In this document: piece after piece, positions 8,574 through 17,890 of the stretch
Layout of the letters: each line of letters begins with the position of its first letter
How positions within the stretch are numbered: the stretch's first letter is position 1
Made by a program: the position numbers and the translations under genes
DNA from: Robiginitomaculum sp.
GTDB lineage: Bacteria; Pseudomonadota; Alphaproteobacteria; Caulobacterales; Maricaulaceae
DNA: 64,000 nt
Assembly: GCA_030949705.1 (NCBI GenBank)
Contig: JAUZSF010000001.1
Span: 62,001-126,000 of the forward strand
Direction: 5' to 3'
The notes under the pieces: generated by a model
What the model saw: only the letters and a program-made list of their open reading frames with translations
Databases searched by the model: none
Told to the model about the DNA's origin: nothing

Positions 8574-10661
8574 TTATGGCGCACTGCGTACGGCCACCGA
8601 GGTTGCCCCGCGCAGCACAGAGCCTTCTTTGAAGCGGGCAAAAATACGTTTTTGTGCAAAATCGGCAATTATGGTGGCGGTTTCAGTCACAAAAAAGGAA
8701 AAGGTGGCCGTTTCATCGGTTGCCAGGGTTTTGTTGACCGAGGCCGCCGGTGGTGCCTTACAGGCTGCGGTTGCCGGGTTGGTTTCACAAACTGTGACTG
8801 TGGCGGTAACGCCGGCACTGGGCTCGCCGGTAACCGTAACCGTACCGGCAGCACCAATATTGCTGACCGAAACGCTGAACGCACCAGTGCCACCACCGGT
8901 TTCCACAATGCCTGGGATGGGGGCGGCGGCCAGGGCAATTACGTCCATTACCGGGCCGTTTTCGGCCACAAAGAACAGCGTGTTCAATCCCGGTATGGAT
9001 TCTGCCGACTGGCGATTGTCACAGGAAAATTCAATGGCCAGATCCGCGCCGGTGAAGGTGTCTGACGTCAGCGTGGGGACAAAGCCCGCATAGGCCGCTC
9101 CCGGGGTGATGGCGAAGGTAAAGTTTTGTACTCCGCCGTCGGGGACGTTGACTGGCGTATTGGCGGCGGCCGCGCTGGGTGAGGTGGCGGTATAGCTGAA
9201 CTGGCTGGCGCTTGCCCCCGGCAAAGCCAGCTTGCATCCGATGGCCGTGCCGGTGCCGGCCGGGTTGATGATTGTGGCAAGGGCGGTGGCGGTGGCATCG
9301 GATTTGATGGACCGGCTGACCGGTAATACGGCCGAGACCAGACGGGGGGCAGGGGCGTTAAACGTGCCGACATTCTTGCCTTGTTCGCGCATGGAACGGG
9401 CCACATCGGCACCTGCGGTGCCACAGGGCGTACTGCCCTGGCCCGATCCGCCGGGGTCGGTGCATTTGTTCAGGGACGGATTGGAATAAAAGCCCAAACG
9501 GGTATTCCCGCCGGTCGCCATGATGGTTTTGAAGTCGCTGCCAACCAAATGTCCATGAGAATAGCTGAATACACCGTCTTCTGGTGTGGTCGCTATATCA
9601 TGCTGGTTACCCATATTATGGCCAATTTCATGGGCCAAGGTAAACACGGAACACAGGGAAAATGAACCCGAGGGCGGGGCATCAACATCAATGTTATCGC
9701 TGACTGTATTAAACCCGAATGGCGACGAAGACAGACCAATGGTGTTGCTGCCCCCCGTGCCCAGAACATACCCGGTGCCACAGGAAACATGGGTAGATTC
9801 CTTAAACCGGCGAATATAGGTGACAATATCAATGCCTTTGGCGGCCTTGATGGCGGCAATACCGGAAAAGTCACCATCGGCATTGCTGACCCCGTCTTTG
9901 AGATCCGTCAGAGTGTCGCCATTGGATTTTGTCTGCGTGCCGGATACTTCGCTGATATGCACCAGATTGGCGCGAATGCCGGTCAGGCTGTCGGTCATGG
10001 CCGTATCATAAAGTTGTACCAGAAATTGCAGACGGGCGGACAGGCCCAGGCCCCAGCGATCACGCATGGAGGAATGATAAAATATACCTATATCCACCGT
10101 GCCGGTGCTGCCATTGGCGGCGGGCCGGGCAATGCCTTTGTCTTTGGGAGTGGCGCTGGCCGGGATGGCCCCAGGCGGCGGGGTGATGGTATCATTGGCC
10201 AGGTCCATTTCTTTCAGGCCGGGTGCCGAGGTTGAGTAAAGTACATATCCACCGCCATTTTGTGCCGGTTCAATCAGGTAAAGTTCATGGCCATAGGTGA
10301 TGGCGGCAAAGGTAAATCCATTGACTTTGGTCATCACAATGCGGCCGCGATTTGTGCCTTTCCCGGCCCAGCCGAGCCAGGATTTTCCGCCCAGTGTGTG
10401 TCCTTTTATGGTTTCCAGCGACACAGGAACCATCTTGCCATTGGGCAGGTAAATGTCGGCCTTGTGCCCGGGCTGCATGCTGAAAATAAGATCGGCATTC
10501 AGATTGATATAGGCTTTGTCAAACCCGTTTACGTCGGCGCTTTGCGCCCGTTGCGCGGCAGAGACGCTTTTATGATTTTGGATTTGCCAAAGCGAACTGG
10601 CCATAACGCTTTGGCTGTACAGCCAGGACAAACCCAGAATGATGAAAAAAAGACGACGCAT
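8574..10661 (-). CDS. Secreted metzincin zinc metalloprotease
   Basis: Secreted endopeptidase related to reprolysin/M12B-like metzincins (695 residues). The start at 10661 has a G-rich binding site and is followed by a signal peptide ending around VMA-SS. Residues 25-180 look like a pro-region. The catalytic domain (about 185-400) carries the zinc motif HEIGHNMGNQHD (His344, Glu345, His348, His354) and the downstream Met-turn KTIMATGG. Four cysteines in the domain may form disulfides. Residues 441-695 form a separate C-terminal module that is clearly homologous to the C-terminus of the divergent subtilase, including VCETNPATAAC and a terminal RIFARFKEGSVLRGAT. It is probably exported by the Sec pathway and then the nearby T2SS. 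The substrate is unknown. Confidence 0.88.
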   Translation of the reverse strand: MRRLFFIILGLSWLYSQSVMASSLWQIQNHKSVSAAQRAQSADVNGFDKAYINLNADLIFSMQPGHKADIYLPNGKMVPVSLETIKGHTLGGKSWLGWAGKGTNRGRIVMTKVNGFTFAAITYGHELYLIEPAQNGGGYVLYSTSAPGLKEMDLANDTITPPPGAIPASATPKDKGIARPAANGSTGTVDIGIFYHSSMRDRWGLGLSARLQFLVQLYDTAMTDSLTGIRANLVHISEVSGTQTKSNGDTLTDLKDGVSNADGDFSGIAAIKAAKGIDIVTYIRRFKESTHVSCGTGYVLGTGGSNTIGLSSSPFGFNTVSDNIDVDAPPSGSFSLCSVFTLAHEIGHNMGNQHDIATTPEDGVFSYSHGHLVGSDFKTIMATGGNTRLGFYSNPSLNKCTDPGGSGQGSTPCGTAGADVARSMREQGKNVGTFNAPAPRLVSAVLPVSRSIKSDATATALATIINPAGTGTAIGCKLALPGASASQFSYTATSPSAAAANTPVNVPDGGVQNFTFAITPGAAYAGFVPTLTSDTFTGADLAIEFSCDNRQSAESIPGLNTLFFVAENGPVMDVIALAAAPIPGIVETGGGTGAFSVSVSNIGAAGTVTVTGEPSAGVTATVTVCETNPATAACKAPPAASVNKTLATDETATFSFFVTETATIIADFAQKRIFARFKEGSVLRGATSVAVRSAP
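8577..9341 (-). other. Shared C-terminal module, metalloprotease copy
   Basis: Encodes residues 441-695 of the metalloprotease. The two-part all-beta-looking module starts LVSAVLPVSRSIK, has NTPVNVPDGGVQNFTFAITP in the first half and VCETNPATAACKAPP in the second, and ends RGATSVAVRSAP. Four cysteines are conserved with the subtilase copy. Confidence 0.8.
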
Positions 10662-10936
10662 GATAACCCCCTGCCTATCGTGACAACAAATCTGCGCTCG
10701 TCTGAATGCATGAACCGGAATGAACGGCGAGCACGGGACGTATCTTATCCCCTTGTACATGAACGCCAGCTGAAACGCGAAGAAATTTTGTTTAGGGCAA
10801 GGGTTGTTAACGCCATTTGCAAAAATCGCTTTGCATCTTTTATGCGGGGGGATAGACTGGAAGTGGTTATACAAACGTTAGTTAAGAATATCTGCTCAGC
10901 CCGGAATACTTGTCGGGCCATGCAAAAGGAAAATTT
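10662..10936. promoter_or_regulatory. Divergent promoter region of the two protease genes
   Basis: A 275-bp A/T-richer spacer between two divergently transcribed secreted proteases, so their promoters must lie here and could be co-regulated. A small inverted repeat (GCCCG, 10 nt, CGGGC at 10899-10918) lies just upstream of the subtilase. I see no confident -35/-10 pair. Confidence 0.5.
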
Positions 10937-13900
10937 ATGTTTATTCGTGTTGTGCTTGCGGTTCTCTTTTTGTCATTTATGTCCACCGGCGTATGGGCCG
11001 AATCGGGGAAAATCAAACTGGAGGGTCGATCCGCAGAGCGCGCTGCCGCAGGTGAGCGGGTGCGGGTGATCGTCGGGTTTTCCTCACCGCAGGCCATGGC
11101 CCCTGGCAGAGGGGGGGCGAGTAACGTTCAAAAAGGCGAAAAGCTGTCCATTACCTATTCTTCGGTTCTAAGCGATGCGTTTGGGCAAGGCTATGTGGAT
11201 GCTTCGGGTCTCTCTGGCATAAAAGTGGCCAAAGATAGGCCTACCGTCATTCGTAAGTTTCGCAATGTTGCGGGCATGGCGCTGTATCTCACCCGCGATG
11301 AAATGGAAAAACTGGCCGCTGATGCCCGCGTGACCGGGATTGTTACCGACAAATTGATGAAGCCCAGCCTGAACGAATCCACGGTTCTGATTGGTGCGCC
11401 GGCGGTGTGGGCCACCGGCAGTGATGGTGCCGACTATGCCGTGGCTGTGCTGGATACCGGCTCTTCCCTGAACCATATCATGATCAATGGCAAGGTGGTT
11501 GGCTCGGCCTGTTTTTCAACCACTGATGCGGCGCAAAATGCCGTATCCCTTTGCCCCGACGGCACCAACCAGCAAATTGACGCGGCGGCGGGGGAAACCT
11601 GCCCCGTGGATGACCCGGCCACCAATGGCACTACCGAAGGTATAGATGGGTGCAGCCATGGTACCCACGTGGCCTCAACGGCCATGGGCGGGACGTTTGC
11701 ACTCAGTTCGGGAAAAACCATTCAAGGGGTGGCCAAGGGGGCCAATCTGGTGGCGATACAGGTGTTCAGCAAATTTACTGAACCGGCCGATTGTGACCCG
11801 GATAATACCCCGCCAGACCCGGCTACTGCCCCCTGTATCCTGTCGTTCAGTTCTGACCAGCGCTCAGGGCTGGATTATGTCCTGACCAATGCCGATACCA
11901 TGAAGATTGCATCGGTTAATATGAGTTTGGGTGGCGGCAAGGCGACCGCGATCTGTGACAACAATGACATTGATACCCAGCAAATGAAGCAGTTGATTGA
12001 CCAGTTGCGGGTTAAAGGTGTGGCTACCGTGATTGCCTCTGGCAATGAAAGTTTTTCCGACGGGGTCAGCAATCCTGGCTGTATTTCTACGGCCATCACG
12101 GTTGGCGCCACCACCAAACAGGATGCCGTGGCCAGCTTTTCCAATTCTTCGCCGATGGTGGACCTATTGGCCCCGGGCGTTGCCATTCTGGCCGCTTACC
12201 CCAATGTTGGCGGTACCAATTATGGCGCAACCCTTAGCGGCACCTCCATGGCCACACCCCATGTGGCCGGGGCCTTTGCCCTGTTGAAATCCGCCAATCC
12301 CACGGCCACGGTGCAGGAAATCGAGGATGCCCTTAAGGCAACGGGCAAGCCTATTCTGGATGGCCGTAATTTGTTGTACAAACCGCGGATCCGTGTGGAT
12401 CTGGCCAATGCCCTGTTGGCCAATGGTGGCGGCGCGGGCATTGGTCAATTGGCCATCGCGCCAGCGGATGGGTTTTTCAGTATTGGTAATCCGGGTGATT
12501 CAGGTAGTTTTGGGTCCAAAACCTATACCCTGACCAATAATAACAGCGGCAGCATTAATTGGAGTGTGGTTGCAGACAAGGCCTTTATTGTGCTGGATAA
12601 ATCAGGTGGGACCCTGGCCGCTGGTGCTACGGATACGGTTGTGGTCACCGTTGATGCCAGCAAACTGGCAGGTGGTGGCGTTGGGTCTGATGATGGTACC
12701 GTAACCTTTAGTGTAGGAACCGATACGGCCATACGCTCAGCCGGGGCGACGGCAAACTTTCTGGCCAATAATGATTTTGCCGACGCTCTGCCTCTGTCAG
12801 GGCTGGAACCTACGGTCAACGGTACCAGCATCGGGGCGACCAAAGAAAACGGAGAACCCAATCATATTGGTGGTGCCAATGCCGGGGGCGCGTCGATCTG
12901 GTACAAATGGGTGGCACCGCTCAGCACCTCGGTCAAAGTGACCACGGCAGGTAGTGATTTTGATACGGTTTTAGGGGTCTATACCGGCACCAGCGTGCAA
13001 ACCCTTACCCCGCTGGCCAATAATGATGACGAAGACAATCCCAATAATATCCTGACCTCGCTGGTTACCTTCAGTGCGGTCAAAGGCACCACCTATTATT
13101 TTGGTGTGGATGGGTATAACGGGGCCAGCGGCAACGTCACCTTGTCGGTATTGATGTCCGGGGCGTCGGGTAATGATGGTTTTGCAACAGCCACCTCTAT
13201 TGCCGGCGCAGCGGGCAGCGCAAACAGTCATACGGTGAACGCCACCGCCGAAACCGGCGAGCCGGCACATGGTGGCTTGCCTGCTGCGAAATCCATCTGG
13301 TTTGACTGGGTGGCCCCTTCTGATGGCAACTTCAATTTCAACACCGATGGTTCAGATTTTGATACAATTCTGGCGGTTTATACCGGGGCCAGTGTGGATG
13401 CACTAACCGAAATCGCCTCGAATGATAATCAGGGCGTTTCCGGCACGGCAGCAGTTGGCCCGGCCTTTTCCGCCGGGGCCAGTCAGGTCAGCTTTACCGC
13501 CACTTCGGGTACCACCTATCACATTGCCGTAGATGGAAAGGCCGGCGCGTCCGGTCTGGTGAAGCTGGGTTGGGCATCGGCCAGCGCGGCCCTACCCAAT
13601 CTGGTGACGGCGGTGCTTCCCTATGCCCGTTCGGTGAAAATTGGCACCCAGGCAACGGCCTTTATGACGGTGATCAATGCCGGCACGGTTGATGGCACCA
13701 ATTGTTTTATCTCGCTCAGCCCGGGCGAATTTAAAGGAGGCTTCACCTATCAGGAAACCGATACAACCAATGTGGCGGTGGGCTCGCCCAATACGCCGGT
13801 AACCATTCCTGCAGGTGCATCGCAAAATTTTGTCTTTGCCATCACCCCGTCACAGGTCATGAACCAGCAGGAGCTGGGCATTCAGGCCCAATGTGATGAA

Positions 13901-14359
13901 GGGACATCCTCCAATGTTATCATCGGTGTGAACAGCTTCATTCTGTCAGCGGCTGAGGTCTCCCCTGCTGATATGCTGACAATCGGCCTAACAGTTGCCG
14001 GGGATGGGGTAGTATCCATGCAGGGTCCTTCTGGTTCTGCTGCGGCATCCATTGCGACATCTGCTCTTGGCAGCGATGGTGTTCTGAAGCTTAGCGCCGA
14101 TGATGGGGGTAAAGGGTTGCCGGTGTCGCTGTTTGTCTGTGAAACCGATCCGGCCACGGCAGCCTGTCTGGCAAACCCGGTTACAGAACTCACCGTTACT
14201 TCGGTGAACGGAGAGACCCGGACCTTTTCGGTATTTGCCAATGCTACCGGGGACATCCCGTTTGATCCGGCGAGCAATCGTATATTTGTCCGTTTCAAGG
14301 ATACGGCGGGGGTTGTGCGCGGGGCGACGAACTTTGCGATTCGCACCGATGCACCTTGA
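10937..14359 (+). CDS. Secreted subtilisin-like serine protease, multidomain
   Basis: Secreted S8 serine protease of 1140 residues. ATG 10937 follows AAGGAAAA. The signal peptide ends at VWA-ES (about 21). Residues 42-145 resemble an I9-type propeptide. The catalytic domain (about 165-495) has Asp173 (AVLDTGSS), His241 (CSHGTHVAST), oxyanion Asn370 (IASGNES) and Ser437 (SGTSMATPHVAG). After it come an immunoglobulin-like region (about 505-605), two related PPC-like beta domains (about 611-740 and 746-880, both containing SIW[YF].WVAP, GSDFDT and VYTG), and the C-terminal module 889-1140 shared with the divergent metalloprotease. The gene ends 11 bp from the 3' end of the convergent T2SS operon, which makes it a likely T2SS substrate. 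Confidence 0.93.
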   Translation: MFIRVVLAVLFLSFMSTGVWAESGKIKLEGRSAERAAAGERVRVIVGFSSPQAMAPGRGGASNVQKGEKLSITYSSVLSDAFGQGYVDASGLSGIKVAKDRPTVIRKFRNVAGMALYLTRDEMEKLAADARVTGIVTDKLMKPSLNESTVLIGAPAVWATGSDGADYAVAVLDTGSSLNHIMINGKVVGSACFSTTDAAQNAVSLCPDGTNQQIDAAAGETCPVDDPATNGTTEGIDGCSHGTHVASTAMGGTFALSSGKTIQGVAKGANLVAIQVFSKFTEPADCDPDNTPPDPATAPCILSFSSDQRSGLDYVLTNADTMKIASVNMSLGGGKATAICDNNDIDTQQMKQLIDQLRVKGVATVIASGNESFSDGVSNPGCISTAITVGATTKQDAVASFSNSSPMVDLLAPGVAILAAYPNVGGTNYGATLSGTSMATPHVAGAFALLKSANPTATVQEIEDALKATGKPILDGRNLLYKPRIRVDLANALLANGGGAGIGQLAIAPADGFFSIGNPGDSGSFGSKTYTLTNNNSGSINWSVVADKAFIVLDKSGGTLAAGATDTVVVTVDASKLAGGGVGSDDGTVTFSVGTDTAIRSAGATANFLANNDFADALPLSGLEPTVNGTSIGATKENGEPNHIGGANAGGASIWYKWVAPLSTSVKVTTAGSDFDTVLGVYTGTSVQTLTPLANNDDEDNPNNILTSLVTFSAVKGTTYYFGVDGYNGASGNVTLSVLMSGASGNDGFATATSIAGAAGSANSHTVNATAETGEPAHGGLPAAKSIWFDWVAPSDGNFNFNTDGSDFDTILAVYTGASVDALTEIASNDNQGVSGTAAVGPAFSAGASQVSFTATSGTTYHIAVDGKAGASGLVKLGWASASAALPNLVTAVLPYARSVKIGTQATAFMTVINAGTVDGTNCFISLSPGEFKGGFTYQETDTTNVAVGSPNTPVTIPAGASQNFVFAITPSQVMNQQELGIQAQCDEGTSSNVIIGVNSFILSAAEVSPADMLTIGLTVAGDGVVSMQGPSGSAAASIATSALGSDGVLKLSADDGGKGLPVSLFVCETDPATAACLANPVTELTVTSVNGETRTFSVFANATGDIPFDPASNRIFVRFKDTAGVVRGATNFAIRTDAP
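13601..14356 (+). other. Shared C-terminal module, subtilase copy
   Basis: Encodes residues 889-1140 of the subtilase. It matches the metalloprotease copy from LVTAVLPYARSVK through NTPVTIPAGASQNFVFAITP and VCETDPATAACLANP to the end RGATNFAIRTDAP, with four cysteines in corresponding positions. Confidence 0.8.
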
Positions 14360-14370
14360 TGGCTGCCGGG

Positions 14371-14871
14371 CTAGTTTGAGACCCCGACAGGCAATTGCCA
14401 GCGGTCACCATTGCGTTTGACGGTGACCATATCGGCCTTGATCTCTTCAATGGTCCAGCCGTTGATCTGTTCGCCGGTAAAATAGCGATTAATGGTGCGC
14501 CGGTCCGTGCGCACCATCACCGCGCTGTTGGTTGGCCCGATAGCAACGCCAATAATATTAATGTTTGGCGGTTGATCACTGGGTGGCCCCTCATCGGTAT
14601 TGGTGCTGGGCGGGGCAGCCATGGCGGCAGGCTGGCGCGTAGGGACAAAGATTGGCCGTTGCCATATCTCATCAAATTTTGCCAATGGGTCCAGAAACAG
14701 GACCTTGTTGATTTGTGCGGTATTAACCGGGGCCGGGCGCGGGCGTTCGGTGCGCGCCACGGGCGCGGCCAGATTGTCCCCTCCTTGCGGGTTCAGGACA
14801 AACCGGTCGAGCACAAACAAAGAGCCCAACACTCCCACGGTGGAAAGCAGGATGACCATACGGCGGTTCAT
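14371..14871 (-). CDS. gspC: GspC-like inner-membrane T2SS protein
   Basis: Last gene of the T2SS operon, 166 residues. It has an N-terminal membrane anchor (about 4-21), a Pro-rich periplasmic linker, then IWQRPIFVPTRQP and a domain resembling the GspC homology region (NINIIGVAIGPTNSAVMV, FTGEQINGWTIEEIKADMVTVKR, RWQLPV). In characterised systems GspC links the inner-membrane platform to the N0 domain of the secretin. There is no PDZ or coiled-coil domain after the homology region, so it is a short version, and GspN/PilP-like naming is also possible. It overlaps gspM by 4 bp. Its position at the end of the operon, instead of the usual first place, is unusual. Confidence 0.7.
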   Translation of the reverse strand: MNRRMVILLSTVGVLGSLFVLDRFVLNPQGGDNLAAPVARTERPRPAPVNTAQINKVLFLDPLAKFDEIWQRPIFVPTRQPAAMAAPPSTNTDEGPPSDQPPNINIIGVAIGPTNSAVMVRTDRRTINRYFTGEQINGWTIEEIKADMVTVKRNGDRWQLPVGVSN

Positions 14872-15359
14872 GGGGCGCTCCGTTCATATTGGGCGCGTGC
14901 CGAGACCAGAATATCAACCGAAACGGCCTTGCCATTATCGGTACTTAATCTGGCCCGCTCGATGATCAGGGCCGGTGGTTTTGCCTCAATTTCATAGAGA
15001 AAAGCCGCAATCGCCCGGGTTGAGCCGCTGGCCTGTGCCGAGATTTTGACGCTGGCCGGATCGGCGGGATCCAAGGGGCGCGGTTCGGCCCGTTGCAGGG
15101 AAACGCCGGCCAGACGTGCCCCGGCACGCAACCGGGTCAGTAAAGCCGCCCCGGCAGCTCCATGAGAGGGCGCACGCAACAAATAAAGCTGTGGCAGGGC
15201 GTTTTGGTCGCTCTGATTCGCCTGGGCGGCGATGGCAGTATCGATCTGTTGGCGCAATTGCCAGGCATGCAGGCCCGCTTGTACGGCGACACTAAGGCTG
15301 AGTATCAGGGCCAGTGCCCCCACCCCCAGGGCCAGCCAGGTTATATGGCGGGGATTCAT
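14868..15359 (-). CDS. gspM: T2SS assembly-platform protein GspM
   Basis: Bitopic inner-membrane protein (163 residues) that partners GspL in the T2SS platform. It has one membrane helix (about 8-28), a short helical stretch, and a ferredoxin-like periplasmic domain with LQRAEPRPLDPADPASVKI and PPALIIERARLS, the latter typical of GspM. Four-base overlaps with both neighbours indicate translational coupling. The sequence is divergent, as is usual for GspM, so the call rests on size, topology, the PALIIERARL motif and position. Confidence 0.8.
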   Translation of the reverse strand: MNPRHITWLALGVGALALILSLSVAVQAGLHAWQLRQQIDTAIAAQANQSDQNALPQLYLLRAPSHGAAGAALLTRLRAGARLAGVSLQRAEPRPLDPADPASVKISAQASGSTRAIAAFLYEIEAKPPALIIERARLSTDNGKAVSVDILVSARAQYERSAP

Positions 15360-16336
15360 GGCCGGGTCTCTTTATGCACTGTGGTGGTCAAATCAAAACT
15401 TTCCTTGCCGTCCTCTTCTTTTAGAGACGCCGCCGCAAAGGAAGTCTCTCTAAAGATATTCTGGGATTCGATGGCATTGACCAACATGGCTGCATCCTTG
15501 GCTTTGCCGGCCAGGCGCAATCGCCCTTTTTCGTAAATCATGTATTCTGCATAGGCGTCATCAGGCAATGCCTTGGTGGCTGCTTTCCAGATGTTCAACA
15601 CAGAGGGGGCCTGGGCTTTGGCCTGTTTTTGCATCATGGCCTGGTCGGTGCCATCGGGTCGACGTTGCTCCAACAGCGCCGCGGCCGTTGGCGCCAGGGT
15701 CAGGGATGACCAGATATTGATGGAGACCGCCACGGCGATCAGTACGACACAAAGGCCCAATACCAGTTTGGCAGCGCTTTTGCCACCACCGGCCTTTTCG
15801 CCGCTGATCAGATCGGCATTCACCGGATCGCACGGATCATCGCCAAGGGCATCCACTACTTTGGGCACGATGCCCATCGTTGCCGCATGGCGCAGGATGT
15901 CTTCTATGATCGAACGCCGTGCAAAGCTGACCGGGAATTGGCACTGATTGGCACCATCCAGCTGGCCGCTGCCATGAACGGCAAAGGCGGTATCTTCCTC
16001 GGGAAAGGGAAAATACTGTTTCATGGAGAGTGCGATGGTGGCCGTGGGGTCATGGCGCGCCGCCAAAGGCAGGGTGATGGTGCGCTGTTGACCCAGTCCT
16101 TCGCCCAGGCGCAGGCAGATGCGTTTGTGTCTGGCCAACTGTTGTAATTGCGCTTCATCCAGCGTGTGTAAGGCACCGGCGTCATCGACCAGGGCATATT
16201 GGCCGTCGCGATTGACCACAATGATATCCCAATTAGGTTGAAACCATGCGCCCAGACCGGGCACTTGGGCCATGCCTTCGTCAAAGCGACGGGACCATTG
16301 CGACCATAATTCTGTGATTGTACTAGAAATTGACAT
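15356..16336 (-). CDS. gspL: T2SS protein GspL
   Basis: Inner-membrane GspL recruits the GspE ATPase through its cytoplasmic actin-like domain and contacts GspM in the periplasm. The start at 16336 gives 326 residues and overlaps the gspK stop by 14 bp. The cytoplasmic domain (about 1-185) includes VPGLGAWFQPNWDIIVVNRDG and TIALSMKQYFPFPEED. One membrane helix lies at about 192-212, followed by a coiled segment and a ferredoxin-like periplasmic domain. The protein is shorter and more divergent than gammaproteobacterial GspL. Assignment rests on topology, the MKQYFPF region and operon position. Confidence 0.78.
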   Translation of the reverse strand: MSISSTITELWSQWSRRFDEGMAQVPGLGAWFQPNWDIIVVNRDGQYALVDDAGALHTLDEAQLQQLARHKRICLRLGEGLGQQRTITLPLAARHDPTATIALSMKQYFPFPEEDTAFAVHGSGQLDGANQCQFPVSFARRSIIEDILRHAATMGIVPKVVDALGDDPCDPVNADLISGEKAGGGKSAAKLVLGLCVVLIAVAVSINIWSSLTLAPTAAALLEQRRPDGTDQAMMQKQAKAQAPSVLNIWKAATKALPDDAYAEYMIYEKGRLRLAGKAKDAAMLVNAIESQNIFRETSFAAASLKEEDGKESFDLTTTVHKETRP

Positions 16337-17237
16337 CTTTGGCCCTGGTTTCATAAATTTTTGCCGCTTCTCCAAAAGGCAAAGTGCGCCGGGAAAGAAT
16401 GGCATACTCACCCGGGCGCGGTCCAGTTGAGAAAACAAGCCGCATGGCCTGTTTTGTCCCGCTAGGCAGTTCGGCCTCTACCATCAGAAGGTATCGCCCT
16501 TCTGGTGTTTTGGCTTTGTCTGCGTTGGCTTTTTCTTTTGTATCGGTAAAGGCGTCTCGGGATAACGGCGTGCTGGCATTGCGCCGCCGGTTCAGTATTT
16601 CATCGCGCTCGGTGGCGCTAAGGGATAACAGCGCCAGTACCGGTTCGGGGGCGCTGAGAGGGTCCGGCTCAGAGTTGCCCGGCCCGGCAGTCAGATAGGG
16701 GGCCGCCGCCTGATAAAGCGCTGCGGTCATGCCCAGAACACCGCGCAGCTCGCTGACATCAATAAACCGTCGATTGCCTGGCCCCGGCAGACCCGCATTC
16801 TGATAGGCGCGCGCCTCGGCACCGCGGGGACGTTCCTGGTCGTTTTTATCGCGCCAGTCGGCAATGGTATCGGCCATGGATTCCGCATCCGGGGTGTTCA
16901 GACCCAGTTGCATAAAAAACGCGGTCAGCAATTTTTCCTTGGCCCCATTCAGGTCAATCAGCCCCCGGGTGTCCACCAGCCAATAGGTAAGATTGATGCC
17001 GTGGATTGCAAAATGATAAGGGCGACCATCGGCGTAAAGCGGCGAGGTACCATTCAGTTCCAGCACCGAACGGGCCAGCACCGCCTCGCTGGCAGCGCGG
17101 GCCTGGGCCAGGTCTATGGTAACCCCAACCTCCTTGGCCCCCAACCGTGCCGACAGGCTGGCAATGGCCAGAGCGGCCGACGCCGCCGTCAGTACCGCAA
17201 TGACCATCAACAGTATAAAGCCGTCCTGTTTTTTCAT
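16323..17237 (-). CDS. gspK: T2SS minor pseudopilin GspK
   Basis: Minor pseudopilin that caps the pseudopilus tip with GspI and GspJ. It has 304 residues, the longest pseudopilin in the operon, as expected. The prepilin peptidase site is Gly before FILLMVIAVLTAAS. As in other GspK proteins, position 5 of the mature protein is not Glu (Met here). The large alpha-helical globular domain contains the family motifs SMADTIADWRDKND and FIDVSELRGVLGM. It overlaps gspJ by 4 bp and gspL by 14 bp. Confidence 0.92.
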   Translation of the reverse strand: MKKQDGFILLMVIAVLTAASAALAIASLSARLGAKEVGVTIDLAQARAASEAVLARSVLELNGTSPLYADGRPYHFAIHGINLTYWLVDTRGLIDLNGAKEKLLTAFFMQLGLNTPDAESMADTIADWRDKNDQERPRGAEARAYQNAGLPGPGNRRFIDVSELRGVLGMTAALYQAAAPYLTAGPGNSEPDPLSAPEPVLALLSLSATERDEILNRRRNASTPLSRDAFTDTKEKANADKAKTPEGRYLLMVEAELPSGTKQAMRLVFSTGPRPGEYAILSRRTLPFGEAAKIYETRAKDVNF

Positions 17238-17890
17238 CCCGCCACCTTTGGTTTGGTGGTGGCTTTCTTTTTCTTTTTGTCTTTTTCAGGGGTCATTTTG
17301 GTCGGGCGAGGCAGGGCAATGCTCAGGCTCGGCCATTGATTCAGGCCAAAACTGACCATATTGGGCGGCACATCCTTTTCTGCCCAGTCGGTTTGCCAGC
17401 CTTCATCGCCGCCATACACAAAGACCGGGGGCTGGGTATCGGTATAAAGGTTCAGGCGTGCCGGGTTTTGCATGGTGCCAAATTCTGTCGGGTCGCTCAG
17501 TAATTCACGTTCCAGATTAAAGGCCCACTGCCCATCCGGGGTTTTGACGCTGTACAGATAATACTGATAAATTCCGGCCCGTGACGGATAGCCTGGCTCG
17601 GCCCGGACAAAGCGGACCGCGTGTTGATTGCCCTCAAAAAGGGCGATGGTATTGCCCTCGACCTTGTGGGTCATGGGCAGGGCATCGGCGAGCATTTTTT
17701 CGGTAAATTGATACAGGCCTACTGCCTTGGAATTATTCTCTTCGGCCTCTTTGAGCTGCCCTGTCCATCGGCGCACATTGGTGGAGGCCTGGGCCGTGAT
17801 GATCAAGGTCATGCCGCCAATCACCAGGGCGATCAACAGTTCGGCCAGGGTCAGTCCGGCACGGCGATCCATGGGCGTGGTTCTGGTCAT
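17234..17890 (-). CDS. gspJ: T2SS minor pseudopilin GspJ
   Basis: Minor pseudopilin of 218 residues that forms the tip complex with GspI and GspK. The prepilin cleavage site is RRAG before LTLAELLIALVIGGM, with Glu5 present. The soluble domain has a GspJ-like segment (YPSRAGIYQYYLYSV, FNLERELL). The C-terminus is a Lys-rich tail (KDKKKKKATTKP), which is unusual for a pseudopilin. It overlaps both neighbours by 4 bp. Confidence 0.88.
   Translation of the reverse strand: MTRTTPMDRRAGLTLAELLIALVIGGMTLIITAQASTNVRRWTGQLKEAEENNSKAVGLYQFTEKMLADALPMTHKVEGNTIALFEGNQHAVRFVRAEPGYPSRAGIYQYYLYSVKTPDGQWAFNLERELLSDPTEFGTMQNPARLNLYTDTQPPVFVYGGDEGWQTDWAEKDVPPNMVSFGLNQWPSLSIALPRPTKMTPEKDKKKKKATTKPKVAG

Noticed and set aside
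10937-14359. Autotransporter or T9SS-type sorting for the subtilase
   Set aside because: The C-terminus is not a membrane barrel (no terminal aromatic strand pattern) and lacks the typical T9SS C-terminal signature. A T2SS is encoded next door.
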